A stretch of 64,000 nt of DNA from Sphingomonas folli (GCF_019429525.1 NZ_JAHXZL010000007.1:124001-188000); one strand, 5' to 3'; numbered from the stretch's first letter, positions 8,740-17,538 are shown. Notes: a model not told the origin generated them from the sequence alone. A program made the numbers and translations.

Positions 8740-9693
8740 TCAGTGCACCGCCACGGTCGCGCGCCAGGTCGTGATCACGTCCGCGTCGCCGCCGGCGTCG
8801 GGCAGCGTGGCGTCATGCTGCTCGAGCACGAGCCGGAAGCGCGTGCCGTCCCACGCATATTCCTGGCGCAGCGGCCCCGCCGCGCTGACCAGCCGACGGC
8901 GCGCCGGGTCCCAGCTCGGCGGCGTCGCCGCCGGCGCGATGTCGGTCGCCGCGGTGGTCGCCGCGCCTTTCGGCGGCAGCAGGTAGAGTGCGGGGAGCCC
9001 GTGGGTCGTCGCGCAGCCCGGATCGACCGCCAGCAGCGTGTGCGCGGCGTCGAGCCGCCATGTCCGTGCCGCGGCGCAGTCGGCGGCGACGCGGCCGAGC
9101 AGCCTGCGCGCGTCCCTGGCGGAGAAGCGGCGCGGCGCCTCACCGGTCACCTCCGGCTGATCGATCACCGGCAGCACCGGGGCGGGGGGGAGCGCGGCGA
9201 CGACGACGATGCCGCGCGCGCGTGGCGCGAGCGCGGTGGCGCTCCCCTCGCGCGCCTGTGCCGCGTCGACCGCGCGCAGCGTCGCCTCGAGCCCGGCGAG
9301 CGACGCGCCCGCGAGGATACGCCGCCCGGGGGCGAGCAGCGTCACGCGCCGGCCGCGCACCAGCGCCGCGGCGATGTTGCCCTCGAACGGCAGCGCCAGA
9401 CCCGCGCCGCCGCCCGGCGCGATCAGCTGCGCGAGCGGTCGCCCGTCGACCGCGAGCGTGACTCGGCTGCCCGCCGCGACGCTCGCCGGGAGCGACACCT
9501 CGAGCCGCGCCGCCGCCGCGGTCGCGCCGTCTCGGCGCAAGACCAGCCTCAGTCGCGGTTCGACGCCGCCGCTGCCGCGCGCCAGCGCCTGACACGAGCG
9601 CAGATTGTCGCAGCCCAGGATCCAGTCGCCGTTCGTGGCGAGCGCGGCCGGCACCGCCGCCTGGAGCAGCAGCGCGGCGAGGAGAGACGCCAT
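8740..9693 (-). CDS. DUF1176 domain protein, exported
   Basis: 317 residues with a short signal peptide (MASLLAALLLQAAVPAALA). The body matches the DUF1176 pattern: WILGCDNLRSCQAL near the N-terminus with a Cys pair, LPFEGNIAAALVRG, the SLAGLEATLRAVDAAQ helix followed by a Thr-Ala-Leu segment, and a C-terminal half ending with AWDGTRFRLVLEQHD. DUF1176 proteins are periplasmic and of unknown function. It is downstream of corC on the same strand but about 315 bases away, so it is probably transcribed separately. Confidence 0.75.
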   Translation of the reverse strand: MASLLAALLLQAAVPAALATNGDWILGCDNLRSCQALARGSGGVEPRLRLVLRRDGATAAAARLEVSLPASVAAGSRVTLAVDGRPLAQLIAPGGGAGLALPFEGNIAAALVRGRRVTLLAPGRRILAGASLAGLEATLRAVDAAQAREGSATALAPRARGIVVVAALPPAPVLPVIDQPEVTGEAPRRFSARDARRLLGRVAADCAAARTWRLDAAHTLLAVDPGCATTHGLPALYLLPPKGAATTAATDIAPAATPPSWDPARRRLVSAAGPLRQEYAWDGTRFRLVLEQHDATLPDAGGDADVITTWRATVAVH

Positions 9694-10008
9694 CGAACAC
9701 CTCCGATCCCCGCGGCGCGCGCGGGGCGTCGGGATTAGACCGCCTGGAGGTTAATAAATGATTGAGGATACCAGGGAACAGCCGCGCCCGGCCGACATGG
9801 GCGCGCGGCGCGGAGGTGGGCCGCCGGCGTGGGGGGCACGCCGGCGACCCCCGACCGAGCTGCCTGCGGGCGACCCGAAGGGCTGACTTGGTCGGTTGCC
9901 CGAGGGGGGCGGCGCACCGCCCCCGAACCGTCTCTGCCGCGCTAGCTCACCCTGGCGCCTCTCGGCAAGGCCTTGCCTGTCGTCGGAAACTCGGTTCGTC
10001 GCGGCGTC
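9694..10008. other. Intergenic stretch with no recognised feature
   Basis: This 315-base stretch lies between corC and the DUF1176 gene, both leftward. It would hold the DUF1176 promoter. It is GC-rich, except for an AT-richer patch near 9750-9770 (GGTTAATAAATGATTGAGG) where a promoter or leader could sit. No gene, strong hairpin with a T-tract or repeat-family member was seen. Confidence 0.5.
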
Positions 10009-10923
<915 letters not shown>

Positions 10924-10932
10924 CGCCGTTCG

Positions 10933-11442
10933 TCAGTCCTCGCGTATGAGATAGGGGTCGGCGACACCGAGGTCGGCGAGCGCGGCGCGCTCGATCTCCT
11001 CCATCGCGTCCCCCTCTTCGTCGCTCATGTGGTCATAGCCTAGCAGATGCAAAGTGCCGTGCACCACAAGGTGGGTGAAATGATCGGCGACCGCGATGCC
11101 GCGCTCCTCCGCCTCGCGCGCGCAGACGCCGTGCGCCAGCACGATGTCGCCGAGCAGCAGCTCGCCGTCGTCGGAATTCTGGCTGACGGTGTCGAGCAGG
11201 TCGGGCTGCACCATCGGGAAGGACAGCACGTTGGTGGGCTTGTCCTTGCCGCGATATTGCCGGTTGAGCGCGTGCACCTCGCCGTCGTCGGTGAGCCGGA
11301 CGCTCACCTCGACCGCGGCGGCGGTGGTGAGCAGGTCGCCGTGCGGGGTGTGCCCCACCGCGGCGCGCGCGGCGGCGAGCGCGCGCTGCTCCCACGAATC
11401 GTCGGGCCAGGGCTCCTCGCGGGTGAGTTCGACGTGGATCAT
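10933..11442 (-). CDS. ybeY: Endoribonuclease YbeY (rRNA maturation factor)
   Basis: Zn-dependent RNase of 169 residues acting in 16S rRNA 3'-end processing and ribosome quality control. The signature HFTHLVVHGTLHLLGYDH is complete, with the three metal ligands at His128, His132 and His138. The conserved NRQYRGKDKPTNVLSFP segment lies at 60-76. The ATG at 11442 starts the conserved domain; upstream extension of the frame is only antisense-type sequence over vapC. The start lies one base beyond the vapC stop (11444-11446), so translation is probably coupled to the toxin gene. That arrangement is unusual, because phoH normally sits directly upstream. Confidence 0.95.
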   Translation of the reverse strand: MIHVELTREEPWPDDSWEQRALAAARAAVGHTPHGDLLTTAAAVEVSVRLTDDGEVHALNRQYRGKDKPTNVLSFPMVQPDLLDTVSQNSDDGELLLGDIVLAHGVCAREAEERGIAVADHFTHLVVHGTLHLLGYDHMSDEEGDAMEEIERAALADLGVADPYLIRED

Positions 11443-11443
11443 G

Positions 11444-11842
11444 TCAGGCGAGGTCCGTGTGCGAGAAATCGTCGCCCGTGTAGAGCAGGGCGGCGCCATG
11501 GGTCGTGGCGCAGGCATAAGCGAAACAATCGCCCATGTTGAGTCGGGCGGGGTGGCCGGTGCCCTTGCCGTAACGTGCCTGGGCCGCGATCGCCGCAACG
11601 GTCTCCGCCTCGCCGATCGTGACTAGGTCGACGGCGAACTCCTGCAACAGCGTCGTGAGTTCCGCATAAGTGACGTCGATCGACACTTTGCGCTTGCGAG
11701 TCACCGCGCGCGCCGTCTCCCACAGCGCGATCGGTGAGGAGAGCCGTCGCTCTGCTGCGCCAAACTCTTCCTCCAGGTCGCGCGCCTCCGGCTCTCCCGT
11801 CGCGGTCGCCACGAGGGCGGAGGCGTCGATGAAGACTGTCAC
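11444..11842 (-). CDS. vapC: PIN-domain ribonuclease toxin, VapC family
   Basis: 132-residue PIN-domain protein, the standard VapC length. The acidic active-site residues are all present: Asp6 (MTVFIDASAL), Glu42 (LWETARAV), Asp105 (LNMGDCFAYA) and Asp124/125 (LLYTGDDF). VapC toxins are Mg-dependent RNases that cut tRNA or rRNA and are held inactive by VapB. The start is the GTG at 11842, which overlaps the vapB stop by 4 bases (GTGA), the usual coupling in these modules. The longer reading frame upstream simply overlaps vapB out of frame. It ends one base before the ybeY start. Confidence 0.92.
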   Translation of the reverse strand: MTVFIDASALVATATGEPEARDLEEEFGAAERRLSSPIALWETARAVTRKRKVSIDVTYAELTTLLQEFAVDLVTIGEAETVAAIAAQARYGKGTGHPARLNMGDCFAYACATTHGAALLYTGDDFSHTDLA

Positions 11843-12093
11843 TGGTCGTCCTCGTCGTTGAGCGAGTCGTAGAAGGCCTTGTCTGCCTCGCGCCCAGTCG
11901 GCTCGCCGAGCGGATGAGCAGCACGCCACGCGTCGAGCCGCTCGTGGATGCTGCGCCGTTGCTCCGCCCTCAGCGCATCCCGTCGGTGCAGCAGCGGGTC
12001 ATGCACCGCGGCGGTCTTCGTGACATGGAGCATGTCCGCCACCTCTCGCGCCAGCTCGGCAGTCTCGCCGTTCTTTATGTACAACGCGCCCAT
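11839..12093 (-). CDS. vapB: VapB-family antitoxin (PSK/Rv0623-like)
   Basis: 84-residue antitoxin. The N-terminus (ALYIKNGETAELAREVADML, then TKTAAVHDPLLHRRD) fits the Rv0623-type VapB ribbon-helix-helix family, whose members begin with an Ile-Lys-Asn strand that dimerises and binds the module's own promoter. The acidic, flexible C-terminus (ADKAFYDSLNDEDDQ) is the part expected to wrap the toxin. It overlaps vapC by 4 bases and starts only 24 bases after the phoH stop, so the pair may be read from the phoH transcript as well as from its own promoter. Confidence 0.88.
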   Translation of the reverse strand: MGALYIKNGETAELAREVADMLHVTKTAAVHDPLLHRRDALRAEQRRSIHERLDAWRAAHPLGEPTGREADKAFYDSLNDEDDQ

Positions 12094-12117
12094 GACACCT
12101 CCGGATATCCCGTCGCC

Positions 12118-13119
12118 TCAAGCCTCCCTGCCCTCATAGGCCTCGACGATCCGCCCGACGATCGGATGCCGCACCACGTCGCCCGCGGTGAAGCGGCACA
12201 GCGAGATGCCCTCCACGCCCTCCAGCCGGAAGGTGGCGTCGGCCAGCCCGCTCGACGCGACGCCGCCGGGAAGGTCGGTCTGGTTCGGGTCGCCGCAGAT
12301 CACCATCCGGCTGTTCTGGCCGAAGCGGGTGAGGAACATCTTCATCTGCGCCGGCGTGGTGTTCTGCGCCTCGTCGAGGATCACGAAGGCGTCGGCCAGC
12401 GTGCGGCCGCGCATGAAGGCGATTGGCGCGATCTCGATCTCGCCGCTGGCGATCCGCCGCTCGACCTGCTCGGCGGGGAGGCAGTCGTGCAAGGCGTCGT
12501 AGAGCGGACGGAGATAGGGATCGACCTTCTCCTTCATGTCGCCGGGCAGGAAGCCGAGCTTCTCGCCCGCCTCCACCGCGGGGCGGGACAGGATCAGCCG
12601 CTGCACGCTGCCCGAGATCAGCTGCGCCACCGCCTGCGCCACCGCGATATAGGTCTTGCCGGTACCCGCCGGCCCGAGCGCGAAGATCATATCGTGCGAG
12701 GTGAGCTCGCGCATGTAATGCGCCTGCGCGGGGGTGCGCGGCACGATCGTCTTCTTGCGCGTGCGGATCATCACCGAGGGCGCGCCGCTGCCCGAATCGG
12801 CGCGGATGATGCCGTCGAGCACGGGCTCGGCCGCCATCGCGATCGCGGCGTCGACCAGCCCGGTGTCGACCTCCTCGCCGCGCTGGATGCGGTGGTACAG
12901 GTCGTTGAGCACGTCGCGCGCGAGCGCCACCTGCTCGGCGGTACCCTCCAGCCCGACGCGATTGCCGCGCGCGGTGATATAGACGCCGAGCCGGTTCTCG
13001 AGCGCCACCAGATGCTGGTCATATTGGCCGAACAGCTGGCTGAGCAGCTGGGGCTTGTCGAACAGCAGCTCGACGCGGGAACGCTCGCCGGATTGGGCGG
13101 GAACGGGCTTTCGGCTCAT
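12118..13119 (-). CDS. phoH: PhoH family protein (PhoH-like ATPase)
   Basis: Cytoplasmic ATPase of 333 residues. An N-terminal KH-like segment (LGVYITARGNRVGLEGTAEQ) precedes the PhoH ATPase domain with Walker A (ALGPAGTGKTYIA) and Walker B (DAFVILDEAQN), followed by FLTRFGQNSRMVICGDPNQTD and SSGLADA. The family is linked to RNA metabolism and is encoded next to ybeY in most bacteria. The ATG at 13119 (MSRKPVPAQSGE) was chosen; the 62 codons upstream are an Arg-rich shadow. Here a VapBC pair separates it from ybeY, and a regulatory cassette separates it from miaB. Confidence 0.94.
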   Translation of the reverse strand: MSRKPVPAQSGERSRVELLFDKPQLLSQLFGQYDQHLVALENRLGVYITARGNRVGLEGTAEQVALARDVLNDLYHRIQRGEEVDTGLVDAAIAMAAEPVLDGIIRADSGSGAPSVMIRTRKKTIVPRTPAQAHYMRELTSHDMIFALGPAGTGKTYIAVAQAVAQLISGSVQRLILSRPAVEAGEKLGFLPGDMKEKVDPYLRPLYDALHDCLPAEQVERRIASGEIEIAPIAFMRGRTLADAFVILDEAQNTTPAQMKMFLTRFGQNSRMVICGDPNQTDLPGGVASSGLADATFRLEGVEGISLCRFTAGDVVRHPIVGRIVEAYEGREA

Positions 13120-13249
13120 GCGGCTCCTTGCACGGCGACGGACGCGCCGGTTGGGGCGGGAGATAGGCGCGAGGGGCGGTGACGCAATGGCATCGCCGGC
13201 GAGTGTGGCAGCGGCGGCGGGGCGCGAACAAGCGGAATCGCGCGTGGCG

Positions 13250-14113
13250 CTATCCGAAATCGAGCGGCAGGGGCGTGCCGCGACGATACGCCGTGCCCGG
13301 CGCATCGAAGGGGAACCGGTGCCGGGCGAGCTGCCCGAGGTGGCGCCGCAGGGCCACGCGCGACGCCGCGGCCACCGCCTCGCCCGCGGCGTCGGTGAGC
13401 CAGGCGGGACGCAGCACGAGGCCGCCCGCGGTCACCGCGACCGCGGCGTCGAGACCGGCGTAGCGCCGCCGCACCGTCGCCTCCGGCAGGTGGAGCGCCG
13501 CGGCGACGAGGCGGCCGCGCACCGGGCGCCACGCCGACGGGCCCTCGTCGGCCGGCGCGGCGCGGTGGAACAGGGCCGCGCCGGCATTGCCCGCCAGCAG
13601 GGCGGCGAGGAGGACGCGATCGAGCGGCTTCGCGCAGCGGGACCGGTCCGCCAGCGCCACCGCGAGCGTGAGATCGGCGGCGACCCGGAGGCCATCGGTC
13701 CAGTCATAATCCCCCGGCGGGACCGCGATCTCGGGCAGCAGCGCCGCCGCGGAGAGCCGCTCGATCAAGGCGACGGCGCGATCGTGGACGAGCGCGAGAC
13801 GCGGCGCCAGCGCGGGATCGTCGAGCGGCCGGCCGGCGGCGATCATCCCGCCGGCGATGCGCTGGCAATGACCCGTCGCGGTGAGCGCGGCGACGTGGCG
13901 GCGCGCGGTCTCGAATGGCATGCCCACCGCCTCGCCGATGCCGACGACGGGGGTGGGGCGACCGCGTTCCAGCGTGCGGCGCACCAGCAGCAGGTAGATC
14001 AACGCGCGCTCCACGCGGGTGCCGACCACGGGGGTCAGTGCCGCCACCGCGCCGGCGAGCAGCTCCGCCAACAGGCAGCGGATCATCAGGGTCGGTGCGA
14101 GCGCGGCGATCAT
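13250..14113 (-). CDS. Protein with two tandem winged-helix-like units, unknown
   Basis: 287 residues starting MIAALAPTLM. Two regions look alike. Unit 1 (about 10-120) contains an alpha-helical run ending LLLVRRTLERG, then an HTH-like GIGEAVGMPFETARRHVAAL with a wing-like CQRIAGGMIAAG. Unit 2 (about 150-275) contains LLAALLAGNAGAALFHRA, then RLVAAALHLPEATVRRRYAGL and VTAGGLVLRPAWL. In both, an 'x-A-x-x-x-x-x-P-x-x-T-x-R-R' recognition helix is followed by a Gly-Gly turn and a long closing helix. I do not recognise the family; MarR/GntR-type folds are the nearest impression. It lies 56 bases after the tetR gene on the same strand. A DNA-binding role is inferred from pattern only. Confidence 0.6.
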   Translation of the reverse strand: MIAALAPTLMIRCLLAELLAGAVAALTPVVGTRVERALIYLLLVRRTLERGRPTPVVGIGEAVGMPFETARRHVAALTATGHCQRIAGGMIAAGRPLDDPALAPRLALVHDRAVALIERLSAAALLPEIAVPPGDYDWTDGLRVAADLTLAVALADRSRCAKPLDRVLLAALLAGNAGAALFHRAAPADEGPSAWRPVRGRLVAAALHLPEATVRRRYAGLDAAVAVTAGGLVLRPAWLTDAAGEAVAAASRVALRRHLGQLARHRFPFDAPGTAYRRGTPLPLDFG

Positions 14114-14169
14114 GCGGCGGACCCTCGCGGTACCGTCACGACGCGTCCAGCGCCCCGCGCCGGCATGGG

Positions 14170-14757
14170 TCAGCGCGCGCGCAGCCCATCCGCCATCAGC
14201 GCGAAGGCGTCGAGCGCGCGCGGCAGCGCCGTGGCGGGCGCGTCGCTGGCCGCCACCCACAGCGCCGCGTTGAGCGCGGCACCGCTCAGCAGCCGCGCCG
14301 CCGCCTCCACGTCGACCGGGCGCATCGTCCCCGCGGCGACGAGGCGCGCCACCGTGGCGCGGGTCTCGGCGAGGCAGGCGTTCTGGCTCGGCCAGCGCGA
14401 CGGGTCGCCGAGGACGGCGGGGCCGTCGAGCAGCACGATGCGACGCACCTCGGGGTCGAGCGCCATCTCGATATAGGCGGCGGCCTCGGCGAGCAGCGCC
14501 TGCCAGTCGTCGCCGGCGTCGGCCGACGCCGCTCGCGCTCGCGCCGCCATCTCGCCGTCGACCTGCGCCACCACCGCGGCCAGCAATCCCTTCTTGTCGC
14601 CGAAACCGTGATAGAGCGCGCCGCGGGTCAGCCCCGCCGCGGCGGTCAGCTCGTCCATCGAGGCGCCCGCGAAACCGTGCGCGGCGAAGGCTGTCCGCGC
14701 GGCGGCGAGCAGTCGCGCGCGATTGGCCTCCATCGTCTCGGCCCGTCTGCCCGTCAT
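14170..14757 (-). CDS. TetR family transcriptional regulator
   Basis: Repressor-type regulator of 195 residues. The N-terminal HTH is typical: RLLAAARTAFAAHGFAGASM, then ELTAAAGLTRGALYHGFGDKKGLLAAV. The C-terminal ligand domain includes AAYIEMALDPEVRRIVLLDGPAVLG, a segment seen in a TetR subgroup. The ATG at 14757 is preferred over an upstream in-frame ATG six codons earlier. It is divergent from the yjgH-like gene; three matching palindromes in the intervening DNA are its likely operators, so it should repress itself and its neighbour until an unknown ligand binds. Confidence 0.93.
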   Translation of the reverse strand: MTGRRAETMEANRARLLAAARTAFAAHGFAGASMDELTAAAGLTRGALYHGFGDKKGLLAAVVAQVDGEMAARARAASADAGDDWQALLAEAAAYIEMALDPEVRRIVLLDGPAVLGDPSRWPSQNACLAETRATVARLVAAGTMRPVDVEAAARLLSGAALNAALWVAASDAPATALPRALDAFALMADGLRAR

Positions 14758-14773
14758 CTCGGCGACTCCTTCC

Positions 14774-14790
14774 ACATACGTGCCGCATGT
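14774..14790. promoter_or_regulatory. Operator candidate 1 (17-bp palindrome)
   Basis: The sequence ACATACGTGCCGCATGT fits the pattern ACATACG-N3-CGTATGT with one mismatch in the right half. It is the first of three such sites between the divergent tetR and yjgH-like genes, and lies just downstream of the tetR transcription start proposed here. Inferred TetR binding site. Confidence 0.6.
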
Positions 14791-14796
14791 GAGTTG

Positions 14797-14813
14797 ACAT
14801 ACGCCTCGTATCT
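14797..14813. promoter_or_regulatory. Operator candidate 2 (17-bp palindrome)
   Basis: ACATACGCCTCGTATCT fits ACATACG-N3-CGTATGT with one mismatch. Its centre is 23 bases from that of site 1. It overlaps the proposed -10 box of the tetR promoter (14809-14814) and the last bases of a TTGACA at 14794-14799 that could serve the rightward promoter. Confidence 0.6.
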
Positions 14814-14837
14814 AATCACCTACGCATCGTATGTCAC
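14809..14837 (-). promoter_or_regulatory. Predicted promoter of the tetR gene
   Basis: On the minus strand GTGACA (14832-14837) and TAGATA (14809-14814) are separated by exactly 17 bases, a good sigma-70 match. Transcription would start near 14800, leaving a leader of about 45 bases before the tetR ATG. Operator candidates 2 and 3 overlap these boxes, consistent with autorepression. Confidence 0.5.
14818..14834. promoter_or_regulatory. Operator candidate 3 (17-bp palindrome)
   Basis: ACCTACGCATCGTATGT fits ACATACG-N3-CGTATGT with one mismatch in the left half. Its centre is 21 bases from that of site 2, so the three sites lie about two helical turns apart and would present dimers on one face of the DNA. 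Confidence 0.6.
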
Positions 14838-14880
14838 CTAGCGGCCGCGATCCAGTGCGGCGCGACCGAGGAGAAGACCG

Positions 14881-15273
14881 ATGCCCCTGCGCGATGTCGT
14901 CGACGTCCCCCACCGCCACGCGTTGTACGACGCGCACGGCTATTCCCCCGCGGCGCGCGCCGGCGAGCTGCTGTTCGTCTCGGGCCAGGTCGGCAGCCGC
15001 GACGACGGCTCGCCCGAGCCCGAGTTCGAGGCGCAGGTACGTCGCGCCTTCGACAACCTCGGGACCGTGCTGCGTGCGGCCGGGATCGGCTTCGACGAGG
15101 TGATCGACGTGACGACCTTCCACACCGATCCGGCGGCGCAGTTCGAGACGATCATGCGCGTCAAGAGCGAGGTGTTCGGCGCGCCGCCGTACCCGACATG
15201 GACCGCGGTGGGCGTGACCTGGCTCGCGGGCTTCGACTTCGAGATCAAGGTGGTGGCGCGTCTGCGAGACTAA
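14881..15273 (+). CDS. RidA-family protein, YjgH-like
   Basis: Cytoplasmic protein of 130 residues from the YjgF/YER057c/UK114 (Rid) family. The sequence closely follows what I recall of E. coli YjgH: LLFVSGQVGSR, PEFEAQVRRAFDNL, DVTTFHTDP and YPTWTAVGVTWLAGFDFEIK. At the position of the catalytic Arg of true RidA (Arg105, in PARS) it has Trp (PTWT), so it should not be assumed to have 2-iminopropanoate deaminase activity. It is divergent from the tetR gene, 123 bases away, with three palindromic operators between, so it is probably the regulated target. Its gene converges with miaB. Confidence 0.9.
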   Translation: MPLRDVVDVPHRHALYDAHGYSPAARAGELLFVSGQVGSRDDGSPEPEFEAQVRRAFDNLGTVLRAAGIGFDEVIDVTTFHTDPAAQFETIMRVKSEVFGAPPYPTWTAVGVTWLAGFDFEIKVVARLRD

Positions 15274-15326
15274 GCCGGCCGATCCTGCCCCTTCATGGGC
15301 CGGGGCATGCGGCAGGGGGCCACGCC

Positions 15327-16664
15327 TCACGCCGCGTCGCGGAGCGTCACCTCGCCGGTGAGCGAGTTCGGCCCCGCCGCGGCGAGCGTCACCTCGACCA
15401 GGTCGCCGATCGCATGGTCGCCGACGAGATGGACCGACTGGAGCCACGGCGACTTACCGAGCCACTGGCCGGGCAGCTTGCCGCGGCGCTCGATCAGCAA
15501 GGTGCAGCGCCGGCCGACCGAGGCCGCGTTGAACGCGGCCTGGTCGCGGTTGAGCGCTCCCTGAAGCCGCTGCAGTCGCTCATCCATCACCCCCGCGGGC
15601 ACCTGCGCGGCGAGGTCGGCGGCGGGCGTGCCCGGGCGCGGCGAGTATTTGAAGCTGAACGCCTGGGCGTAGCCGACCCGGTCGACCAGCCGCAGCGTCT
15701 CCGCGAAATCGGCGTCGGTCTCGCCGGGGAAGCCGACGATGAAATCGCCCGACAGCGCGATGTCGGGCCGCGCGGCGCGGACGCGGTCGAGCAGGCGGAG
15801 GTAGCCGTCGACCGTGTGCGCGCGGTTCATCGCGCGCAGCACGCGGTCGCTGCCCGACTGCACCGGCAGGTGGAGGAAGGGCATCAGCGACCCGATGTCG
15901 CGGTGCGCGTCGATCAGCCCCTGCGCCATGTCGTTGGGGTGGCTGGTGGTATAGCGGATCCGTGCCAGCCCCGGCAGCCGGTCGAGCGCGCCGATCAGGT
16001 CGTGGAGTCCGCGCCCGTCGTCGTCGCCCCAGGCATTCACGTTCTGCCCCAGCAGCGTGATCTCGCGCGCGCCCGCGTCGACCAGCGCGCGCGCCTCGTC
16101 GAGGATCGCGGCATAGGGCCGGCTCACCTCGGCGCCGCGGGTGTAGGGCACCACGCAATAGGTGCAGAATTTGTCGCAGCCCTCCTGCACGGTGAGGAAG
16201 GCGCTCGCGCCGACGCGGCGGCGCGCGGGCAGATGCGCGAACTTGGAGGCGAGCGGCATGTCGGTGTCGAGCGCGGCCTCGCCCGCGGCGGCGCGCGCCA
16301 CCAGCCGCGGCAGATGATGATAGGCCTGCGGGCCGACCACGACGTCCACCTTGGCGCGGCGCACGATCTCCTCGCCCTCGGCCTGCGCCACGCAGCCCGC
16401 CACCGCGATCATCGGCGCGTCGCTGCCGCGCGCGCGCGCGTGCTTGCGCAGCCGGCCGATGTCCGAATAGACCTTCTCGGTCGCCTTCTCGCGGATGTGG
16501 CAGGTGTTGAGCACCACCAGGTCGGCGGCGTCGGCGTCCTCGGTCTTGACCAGCCCCTCGGCCGCCAGCAGCTCGGCCATGCGCTCGCCGTCATAGACGT
16601 TCATCTGGCAGCCGAACGACTTGACGTGGAAGGTCTGGGGTGGGGTCTTGGCGGTCACGGACAT
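15327..16664 (-). CDS. miaB: tRNA-2-methylthio-N6-dimethylallyladenosine synthase MiaB
   Basis: Radical-SAM methylthiotransferase of 445 residues that converts i6A37 to ms2i6A37 in tRNAs reading UNN codons. The N-terminal UPF0004 domain has its three cluster Cys residues ([33 protein letters not shown]). The radical-SAM site is [15 protein letters not shown], and a TRAM domain closes the protein ([20 protein letters not shown]). Length and motifs are standard. The start overlaps the plsC stop by 10 bases, so the genes are co-transcribed. In many relatives phoH follows directly; here a foreign-looking cassette intervenes. Confidence 0.97.
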   Translation of the reverse strand: MSVTAKTPPQTFHVKSFGCQMNVYDGERMAELLAAEGLVKTEDADAADLVVLNTCHIREKATEKVYSDIGRLRKHARARGSDAPMIAVAGCVAQAEGEEIVRRAKVDVVVGPQAYHHLPRLVARAAAGEAALDTDMPLASKFAHLPARRRVGASAFLTVQEGCDKFCTYCVVPYTRGAEVSRPYAAILDEARALVDAGAREITLLGQNVNAWGDDDGRGLHDLIGALDRLPGLARIRYTTSHPNDMAQGLIDAHRDIGSLMPFLHLPVQSGSDRVLRAMNRAHTVDGYLRLLDRVRAARPDIALSGDFIVGFPGETDADFAETLRLVDRVGYAQAFSFKYSPRPGTPAADLAAQVPAGVMDERLQRLQGALNRDQAAFNAASVGRRCTLLIERRGKLPGQWLGKSPWLQSVHLVGDHAIGDLVEVTLAAAGPNSLTGEVTLRDAA

Positions 16665-17398
16665 GGCGCGCGCTCTACCGGAAACACGCCCGCCTCGCTA
16701 CCCGCGGCCAGGATGCGACGGCGCGCCTCGGCGGCGATCGCCTTGCGGTCGCCCGTCGGCGCGAAGGGGGCGAGGAAGGTGAGCGTCGCCACGAAGGTGC
16801 CGCGCCGCTCGAGCACGCGGCGCGCGTGCGCGGCCCCCGGCTCGTCGCCGACCCAGGCGAGCGCGCGCGCGGCGGGCTCATAGTCGATCCGCACCGGCTG
16901 GACCATCAGCCCCGGCGGCGGCGGGTCGAGCGCGGCGAGCAGCGCCGCCTTGAACGGCAGCAGCGTGGCGCCGTCGCCCGTGGTGCCCTCGGGGAAGATC
17001 GCCACGGGCTGGCCGCGGGTGAGCGCGGTGCGGAGCGCGGCGACCTGGTCCGCGACGCCCAGCCGGTCGCCGCGGCGGACGAAGACGGTACGGTTGAGCG
17101 TGCTGAGCCAGCCGACCAGCGGCGCGCCGCGCAGCTCGGCCTTGGCCACGAAGGCGCAGCCGCTGGCGCCGGCGAGCAGCAGGATGTCGAGCCAGCTGAG
17201 ATGGTTGGCCAGCAGCACCGCGTCCCGCCGCAGCGGCGTGCCGATCACGCGGACGCGCGCGCCGAACAGTCGCGCCGAGACGCCGAGGAACCGCCGCGGC
17301 CAGGGAGAGCGCGCGCGCATGACGCGCCATAGGCCGTGGAGAGAGAGGGCGAGGAGCAGCCAGGCGACGAGCGCGGCGAGGCGGAGATAGGCGATCAT
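16655..17398 (-). CDS. plsC: 1-acyl-sn-glycerol-3-phosphate acyltransferase family protein
   Basis: Inner-membrane acyltransferase of 247 residues that would acylate lysophosphatidate or a related lysolipid. An N-terminal membrane segment ([20 protein letters not shown]) precedes the HX4D motif ([13 protein letters not shown]) and the substrate-binding FPEGTTGDG motif (Glu-Gly-Thr). [10 protein letters not shown] is the usual third block. Both catalytic motifs are intact. It overlaps miaB by 10 bases and follows fur at a 249-base gap that contains a copy of repeat family D. The substrate could instead be an ornithine or other lysolipid. Confidence 0.9.
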   Translation of the reverse strand: MIAYLRLAALVAWLLLALSLHGLWRVMRARSPWPRRFLGVSARLFGARVRVIGTPLRRDAVLLANHLSWLDILLLAGASGCAFVAKAELRGAPLVGWLSTLNRTVFVRRGDRLGVADQVAALRTALTRGQPVAIFPEGTTGDGATLLPFKAALLAALDPPPPGLMVQPVRIDYEPAARALAWVGDEPGAAHARRVLERRGTFVATLTFLAPFAPTGDRKAIAAEARRRILAAGSEAGVFPVERAPCP

Positions 17399-17538
17399 CC
17401 GCGATGCGATGAGGCAGCGCGACCGAGACGTGTCGCGACGCGGGCGCTCTCATCTTCGAAGGGCAGCACCACCGCGGCGGAGGCCGGGGGAGAGGTGGGG
17501 AAGGTCTCGGCCGAGCCGCCACGGCCCCCCCCCTTGGG

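Noticed and set aside
11443..11598. Longer N-terminus for YbeY, 52 extra codons
   Set aside because: That part lies over vapC out of frame and has no similarity to YbeY proteins, which begin at the MIHVELTREE segment.
13120..13305. Longer N-terminus for PhoH, 62 extra codons
   Set aside because: Arg-rich and not conserved; the family starts near MSRKPVPAQ.
14881..15273. Assignment as 2-iminobutanoate/2-iminopropanoate deaminase RidA
   Set aside because: The catalytic Arg is replaced by Trp and the sequence follows YjgH.
15288..15317. Possible terminator between yjgH and miaB (CCTGCCCC/GGGGCA)
   Set aside because: The stem is short, interrupted, and without a T-tract; in DNA this GC-rich such pairs arise often.
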